Positions 60,604 through 64,000 of a stretch of 64,000 nucleotides of DNA are shown in pieces. The notes beneath the pieces were generated by a model. The model worked only from the letters and a program-made list of their open reading frames with translations. It was not told the origin of the DNA and did no database searches. Location: the NCBI GenBank assembly GCA_937974195.1, contig CALJIC010000131.1, positions 16,156 through 80,155 of the forward strand, given 5' to 3'. Numbering within the stretch: position 1 is the stretch's first letter; every line of letters starts with the position of its first letter. The stretch is from an uncultured Roseiflexaceae bacterium (GTDB taxonomy: Bacteria > Chloroflexota > Chloroflexia > Chloroflexales > Roseiflexaceae). Both the position numbers and the translations under genes were made by a program.

Positions 60604-61491
60604 ATGCAAGACTCCCAGGATAGCTCGCAGGCGGCGCCGCGTGAGATCGGGACGCGGCCGCTGGCTGAGCTGCCGGGCGCGTCCGCGGCACAGGCCGCTC
60701 CGGAGGGGCCGGCGGCGCCGCGCGGGCAGCTGGCCGTCGCGGCGCTGCGCGACATCGGCCGGGTGCGGGAGGTCAACCAGGACCACGTGTTCGCGCTCAC
60801 GGCCACCCTGCCGCGCGAGGGCGGGGACATCCAGATGGGCCTGTTCATCGTCGCCGATGGCATGGGCGGGCACGACGGGGGCGAGGTCGCCAGCCGCATC
60901 GCCGTCAGCCGGGCGGCGCGCCACGTGCTCGTCGACCTCGTGGCGCCGGCGCTCGACGGCGACGTCAGCGTGGCGCTGCGCCCGATGATCGCCGCCGCCA
61001 TCCACGACGCGAACCTGGCGGTGTGGGAGCACGCGCGCGCGATCGGCTCGGATATGGGGACGACCTGCACGCTGGCGCTGCTGCTGGGCCGCACGCTGCA
61101 CCTGGGGCACGTCGGCGACTCGCGGGCCTACCTGATCTCGCCGGACGCGATCCGCCGCCTGACCGACGACCACACGGCGGTGGGGCGGCTGATCGAGCTC
61201 GGGCAGCTCGACCCCGCCGAGGCGCGCGAGCACCCGCTGCGATCCCACCTGTACCGGACCGTCGGGCAGATGCCGGAGGTGGCGGTCGATATCATCACCG
61301 AGCCGGTCGGCGATGCCACCCACCTGCTGCTGGCGAGCGACGGCCTGTGGAGCATGGTGGACGACGCGGAGATCCACGCGACCGTGCTGGCCGCGCCCAC
61401 GCCGCAGAGCGCGTGCGAGGCGCTCGTGGTGCGCGCCAACGAGGCCGGCGGGGACGACAACATCTCGGCGATCGTCGTGCAGCTGCAGTAG
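60604..61491 (+). CDS. PP2C-type Ser/Thr protein phosphatase
   Basis: A 295-residue PPM-family phosphatase: 'DIGRVREVNQDHVFAL', 'FIVADGMGGHDGGEVAS', 'MGTTCTLALLLGRTLHLGHV', 'GDSRAYLI', 'LLLASDGLWSMVDDAEI' and 'GGDDNISAIVVQL' supply the metal-binding Asp/Gly set. The start is uncertain: ATG 60604 ('MQDSQDSSQAAP') is preferred, with GTG 60541 possible. It follows the STPK gene by 146 bp and would reverse its phosphorylations. Part of a STPK-PP2C-VWA-FHA cluster. Confidence 0.92.
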   Translation: MQDSQDSSQAAPREIGTRPLAELPGASAAQAAPEGPAAPRGQLAVAALRDIGRVREVNQDHVFALTATLPREGGDIQMGLFIVADGMGGHDGGEVASRIAVSRAARHVLVDLVAPALDGDVSVALRPMIAAAIHDANLAVWEHARAIGSDMGTTCTLALLLGRTLHLGHVGDSRAYLISPDAIRRLTDDHTAVGRLIELGQLDPAEAREHPLRSHLYRTVGQMPEVAVDIITEPVGDATHLLLASDGLWSMVDDAEIHATVLAAPTPQSACEALVVRANEAGGDDNISAIVVQLQ

Positions 61492-61580
61492 CTCGTCTGA
61501 AGCCAGGATGCGCTGCCGCCGCTGCTGACCCGCGCGAACCGCTTAACAGACTGCTGGCAACTTACAGCTGAAACAACACT

Positions 61581-62858
61581 ATGGCCCCAGGTATCCGTCT
61601 CCAACGTACCCTGAGCCGGGCTGTCGTCGGCGAGAGCGACGAGCAGCAGCTGGTGTACGTGCTGCTGGAGGCGACGCCGGAGGGCCTGCCGGCCCAGCTT
61701 CCGAAGCTGCCGCTGAACCTGTGCCTGGTGGTGGACCGCAGCTCCTCGATGCGCGGCGAGCGGCTGACGCAGGTGAAGGAGGCGGTGAGCCGGATCATCG
61801 ACCAGCTCGGCCAGGAGGACTACTTCTCCCTGGTGGTGTTCAACGACCGGGCGGAGGTCGTGGTCCCGGCGCAGCGGGTGGTGAACAAGGTCGACCTGAA
61901 GCACGCGGTGGGCCGGGTGGAGGCCGCCGGCGGCACCGAGATGGCGACCGGGATGGCGCTGGCGCTGCAGGAGATCCAGCGGCCCATGCTCGCGCGGGGC
62001 ATCAGCCGCATCATGCTGCTCACCGACGGGCGGACGTACGGCGACGAGAGCCGCTGCGTGGAGATCGCGCGCCGGGCGCAGAGGCGCGGCGTCGGCCTGA
62101 CGGCGCTGGGCGTGGGCACGGAGTGGAACGAAGACCTGCTGGAGACGATGACCGCCAGCGAGAACAGCCGCGCGCGCTACATCGCGTCCGCGCAGGATGT
62201 GGTGGCGGTGTTCGCCGACGAGCTGAAGCGGATGCACGCGGTGTTCGCGCAGCGGGTGCGGCTGCAGCTGGCGACGCGCCCGGGCGGGATGGTGCGGGCG
62301 CTCGACCAGGTGCGGCCGTTCATCGCGCCCCTGGCGATCGCCGAGGAGACCGATCTCGTCTGGGGCGCCGCGCTGGGCGACTGGACCGGGAGCGAGACGC
62401 AGGGGTTCCTGATCGAGCTGGTGATCCCGCCGCTGCAGGTGGGCGAGCACGCGGTGCTGAAGCTGACGCTGCGCTACGACATGCCGGGCTCCTCCCTGCG
62501 CGACCAGGTGGCTGAGGATGTGGTGCGCCTGCGGGTCGTGCCTGCCGCGGAGGCGACCTACCTGGTGGATGCGACGGTGAAGCACTGGCTGGAGCGGCTC
62601 ATGGCCTACCGGCTGCAGTCGAGCGCCTGGCAGGCCGTCGAGGCGGGCCGGATCGAGGAGGCGACGCAGCGGCTGAAGATGGCGAGCACGCGGCTGTTCG
62701 ACGCCGGCGAGATCGCGCTCGCGCGGACGGTCGAGGAGGAGGCGACCCGGCTGCTGCGCAGCGGGGCCGCCAGCGAGGAGGGGCGCAAGCGCATCAAGTT
62801 CGGCACGCGCGGCCTGATCGGGCACGGGTCGATCGACGAGCGCGAGACGAGCACGTGA
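61581..62858 (+). CDS. von Willebrand factor type A domain protein
   Basis: A 425-residue protein. The VWA domain (about 40-215) has an intact MIDAS: 'LNLCLVVDRSSSMRGERLTQ' (DxSxS), 'GGTEMATGMALAL' (Thr) and 'IMLLTDGRTYGDE' (Asp). Downstream lies a beta domain ('GSETQGFLIELVIPPLQVGE') and a helical tail ('EEATQRLKMASTRLFDAGE'). Similar proteins in Chloroflexota/cyanobacteria occur beside FHA and STPK genes, suggesting a phospho-dependent surface or complex-assembly role. No signal peptide is seen, so it acts in the cytosol. Confidence 0.88.
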   Translation: MAPGIRLQRTLSRAVVGESDEQQLVYVLLEATPEGLPAQLPKLPLNLCLVVDRSSSMRGERLTQVKEAVSRIIDQLGQEDYFSLVVFNDRAEVVVPAQRVVNKVDLKHAVGRVEAAGGTEMATGMALALQEIQRPMLARGISRIMLLTDGRTYGDESRCVEIARRAQRRGVGLTALGVGTEWNEDLLETMTASENSRARYIASAQDVVAVFADELKRMHAVFAQRVRLQLATRPGGMVRALDQVRPFIAPLAIAEETDLVWGAALGDWTGSETQGFLIELVIPPLQVGEHAVLKLTLRYDMPGSSLRDQVAEDVVRLRVVPAAEATYLVDATVKHWLERLMAYRLQSSAWQAVEAGRIEEATQRLKMASTRLFDAGEIALARTVEEEATRLLRSGAASEEGRKRIKFGTRGLIGHGSIDERETST

Positions 62859-62912
62859 GCAGCGGGTGTGGCCCGAGGCGGCCGTCCGCGCGTTATCCGC
62901 TCCGCACAGGAT

Positions 62913-63410
62913 ATGGTTATCTGCAACAACTGCCGCTCGAGCCAGCTGGATGGCACGGTCTTCTGCCTGGAGTGCGGCGCGAGCCTGATGTACGCCGGTG
63001 CCGCTGACTCCACCCGCGAGCTGCTTGAGAAAACCGAGGAGCACGGCGGGTCCGGGCTGCACGTGGGGCACGCGGCGGCGCCCAGCTCGGGGATCACGCT
63101 GGTGGTGCTGCGCACCAGGCGGCGCATCAGCTGTGAGCCAGGGCTGGAGATGCTGATCGGCCGGCAGGACACAGCGCGCGGCATCGAGCCGGACATCGAC
63201 CTGGGAGGTGACGGCGGGCACGACGCGGGTGTCTCGCGGCGGCACGCCATGCTGAGCTGGCGCGACGGGGTCTGCTACATCGAGGACCTCAGCAGCGCGA
63301 ATGGGACGTACCTCAACGGCAAGCGCCTGGCGCCGCAGGTGCCGACGCCGCTGGCGGACGGCGATGAGCTGGCGTGCGGAACGCTGCGCATGCGCGTCGA
63401 GATCGGGTGA
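62913..63410 (+). CDS. Zinc-ribbon and FHA-domain protein
   Basis: ATG 62913 after 'caggat' gives 165 residues. An N-terminal zinc ribbon 'VICNNCRSSQLDGTVFCLEC' is followed by a linker and a C-terminal FHA domain (about 70-165): 'MLIGRQDTARGIEPDIDLG' (GR), 'GVSRRHAMLSWRDG' (SRRH) and 'SSANGTYLNGKRL' (NGT). FHA domains bind phosphothreonine, so this is the likely reader of the kinase in the cluster. An upstream GTG start is possible. Confidence 0.9.
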   Translation: MVICNNCRSSQLDGTVFCLECGASLMYAGAADSTRELLEKTEEHGGSGLHVGHAAAPSSGITLVVLRTRRRISCEPGLEMLIGRQDTARGIEPDIDLGGDGGHDAGVSRRHAMLSWRDGVCYIEDLSSANGTYLNGKRLAPQVPTPLADGDELACGTLRMRVEIG

Positions 63411-63449
63411 GCGGGAGCCGGCGCGAGCTGACGACGGAAAGGAGCAACC

Positions 63450-63695
63450 GTGGCCAAGACCGTTATCCTACACATCGCAGGCGAAGACCCGGTCCTGGCG
63501 GATCTGGAGCAGGAGCCGGAGCCGCATCACACCTTTGTGCGCGTGACGAACATGCGCAAGCGGGACGGCAAGGACGTGCCGTATCTGACGCCGGGCGTGC
63601 AGAGCGTGATCTTCCCCTGGCACCGCATCACCTTCCTCGAGATCATGCCGAGCGCCGAGGAGCGCGACTCGGTGATCGACTTCTTCCGCACCTAA
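63450..63695 (+). CDS. Small conserved hypothetical protein
   Basis: GTG start at 63450 with 'ggaaaggag' six bases upstream; 81 residues. 'VILHIAGEDPVLADLEQEPE', 'TFVRVTNMRKRDGKDVPYL' and 'VIFPWHRITFLEIMP' give a beta-rich fold. The 'PWHRITFLE' end resembles small proteins that accompany STPK/FHA genes in Chloroflexota, but I cannot name a family. It ends the phospho-signalling cluster. Good ribosome site and codon use support it. Confidence 0.65.
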   Translation: MAKTVILHIAGEDPVLADLEQEPEPHHTFVRVTNMRKRDGKDVPYLTPGVQSVIFPWHRITFLEIMPSAEERDSVIDFFRT

Positions 63696-63846
63696 GGGCA
63701 TCTGCGGGGCGCCCTCTTGCTCGGCGTGGCGACGAGCTCGCTCTCGGCCAGCAAGGGGGCGCTCGTTGCTGTTGGTGAAGGGCTTCTGCTGGCGGGCCAG
63801 CGGCCTGAGCGCGGGGGCGCGCCGCCTCAGCGGAGCCGGCTCACCG

Positions 63847-63875
63847 TTGACAGATGGGCGGCCGGCGGCTACAAT
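63847..63875 (+). promoter_or_regulatory. Near-consensus promoter of the tRNA-Sec gene
   Basis: TTGACA (63847-63852), 17-base spacer, TACAAT (63870-63875). The predicted start (about 63882) coincides with the 5' end of the tRNA, so little or no leader is processed. Confidence 0.8.
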
Positions 63876-63882
63876 CCGCGGC

Positions 63883-63976
63883 GAGAGCGGATGTGGCCCG
63901 GTGGCTGTCCTCGTCTTCAAAACGAGTGGGCGGGGTGACGAGCCTCGCCGGTGGGTTCGACTCCCACGCGCTCTCG
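63883..63976 (+). tRNA. selC: Selenocysteine tRNA, anticodon UCA
   Basis: Segment lengths follow E. coli tRNA-Sec: 8-nt acceptor strand, 2-nt joint, 6-nt D-stem strands around a 4-base CGGT loop, 5-bp anticodon stem (CTCGT/ACGAG) with loop CTTCAAA (anticodon TCA), a long 7-bp variable stem (GGCGGGG/CCTCGCC), a 5-bp T stem (GTGGG/CCCAC) with loop TTCGACT, and discriminator G. Several D-stem pairs are G-U and the eighth acceptor pair is G-G; pairing shifted by one base (63882-63889 with 63969-63976) is perfect. CCA is not encoded. It implies that this organism inserts selenocysteine at UGA. No selA/B/D lies in the window. Confidence 0.88.
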
Positions 63977-64000
63977 TGCAATAGACTTTGACGAATTTCA

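Noticed and set aside
58409..60691. 760-residue minus-strand frame opposite the PQQ kinase
   Set aside because: Repetitive Val/His/Arg/Asp-rich mirror of the propeller repeats; no start signal or family.
63883..63976. tRNA-Ser or tRNA-Leu (also with long variable arm)
   Set aside because: The anticodon loop CTTCAAA gives UCA, and the 8-nt acceptor strand and 6-nt D-stem strands with a CGGT loop fit only tRNA-Sec.

Overview
The window is a high-GC (roughly 70% by eye), gene-dense bacterial chromosome segment. Its gene content points to Chloroflexota, most likely class Chloroflexia (Roseiflexaceae/Kouleothrix-like). Signs are paired 'FPETGH ... FGYPI ... FERNRLEYHPEN' repeats in a secreted glycosidase, a subtilase ending in an 'FYVPLVQS' tail, stacked glycosyltransferases with a private beta-domain, and a Ser/Thr kinase fused to PQQ-like repeats. 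This placement is inference; no rRNA or taxonomic marker was available to align.

Layout. 1-3.3 kb: end of a SpoIIE/PP2C-type phosphatase gene translationally coupled to a GAF/PAS histidine kinase with an RsbRD-like N-terminus. 3.3-13.5 kb, all minus strand: aldo/keto reductase, Gfo/Idh/MocA oxidoreductase, a small lipoprotein, then a surface-glycan block (flippase-like membrane protein, polyprenol-type GT2, ThrH, two large GT39-type membrane glycosyltransferases). 13.7-22.8 kb: a phosphofructokinase with PPi-type active-site residues, peptide deformylase, a second Gfo/Idh/MocA protein, HD protein, MeaB plus a cobalamin-binding mutase subunit, prephenate dehydrogenase, and two membrane/PDZ proteins. 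23.5-30.5 kb, plus strand: MiaB, a CPBP protease, a TPR protein, then a three-gene module (tandem-domain protein, AAA+ ATPase, CpaF/TadA ATPase). 31-38.7 kb: ComF, a secreted subtilase, a double cNMP/ferredoxin regulator, a lipoprotein and a GH99-like secreted protein. 38.8-46.3 kb: MnmG, a THUMP-type RNA methyltransferase with SerC, a hypothetical protein, a divergent diadenylate cyclase and an MBL hydrolase. 46.6-50.4 kb: a probable LexA-controlled DNA-repair operon (PolX-N-like HhH protein, XPB helicase, Bax1/DUF790 nuclease). 50.4-58 kb: YihY, acetamidase, PIG-L deacetylase, an M6-like lipoprotein protease, small membrane proteins, an SH3 protein and a nucleotide-sugar epimerase/reductase. 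58.5-63.7 kb: a phospho-signalling cluster (STPK-PQQ, PP2C phosphatase, VWA protein, FHA protein, small conserved protein). 63.88 kb: a selenocysteine tRNA with its own near-consensus promoter.

The most unusual structure is a family of intergenic mobile-like repeats, about a dozen copies in 64 kb. A full copy has TGACA...ACGCGG terminal inverted repeats, two internal palindromes (GGGGAGGC-type and CGGCTCTGCGGCGA-type) and a ~43-bp module. In two places (22.9-23.5 kb and 30.6-31.2 kb, opposite orientations) the 43-bp module is amplified into an array of about a dozen units headed by the same palindrome. Other leads are the SOS-type box over the XPB-Bax1 operon promoter, the tRNA-Sec, the diadenylate cyclase with an unrecognised N-terminal domain, and the tandem-domain/AAA/CpaF module.
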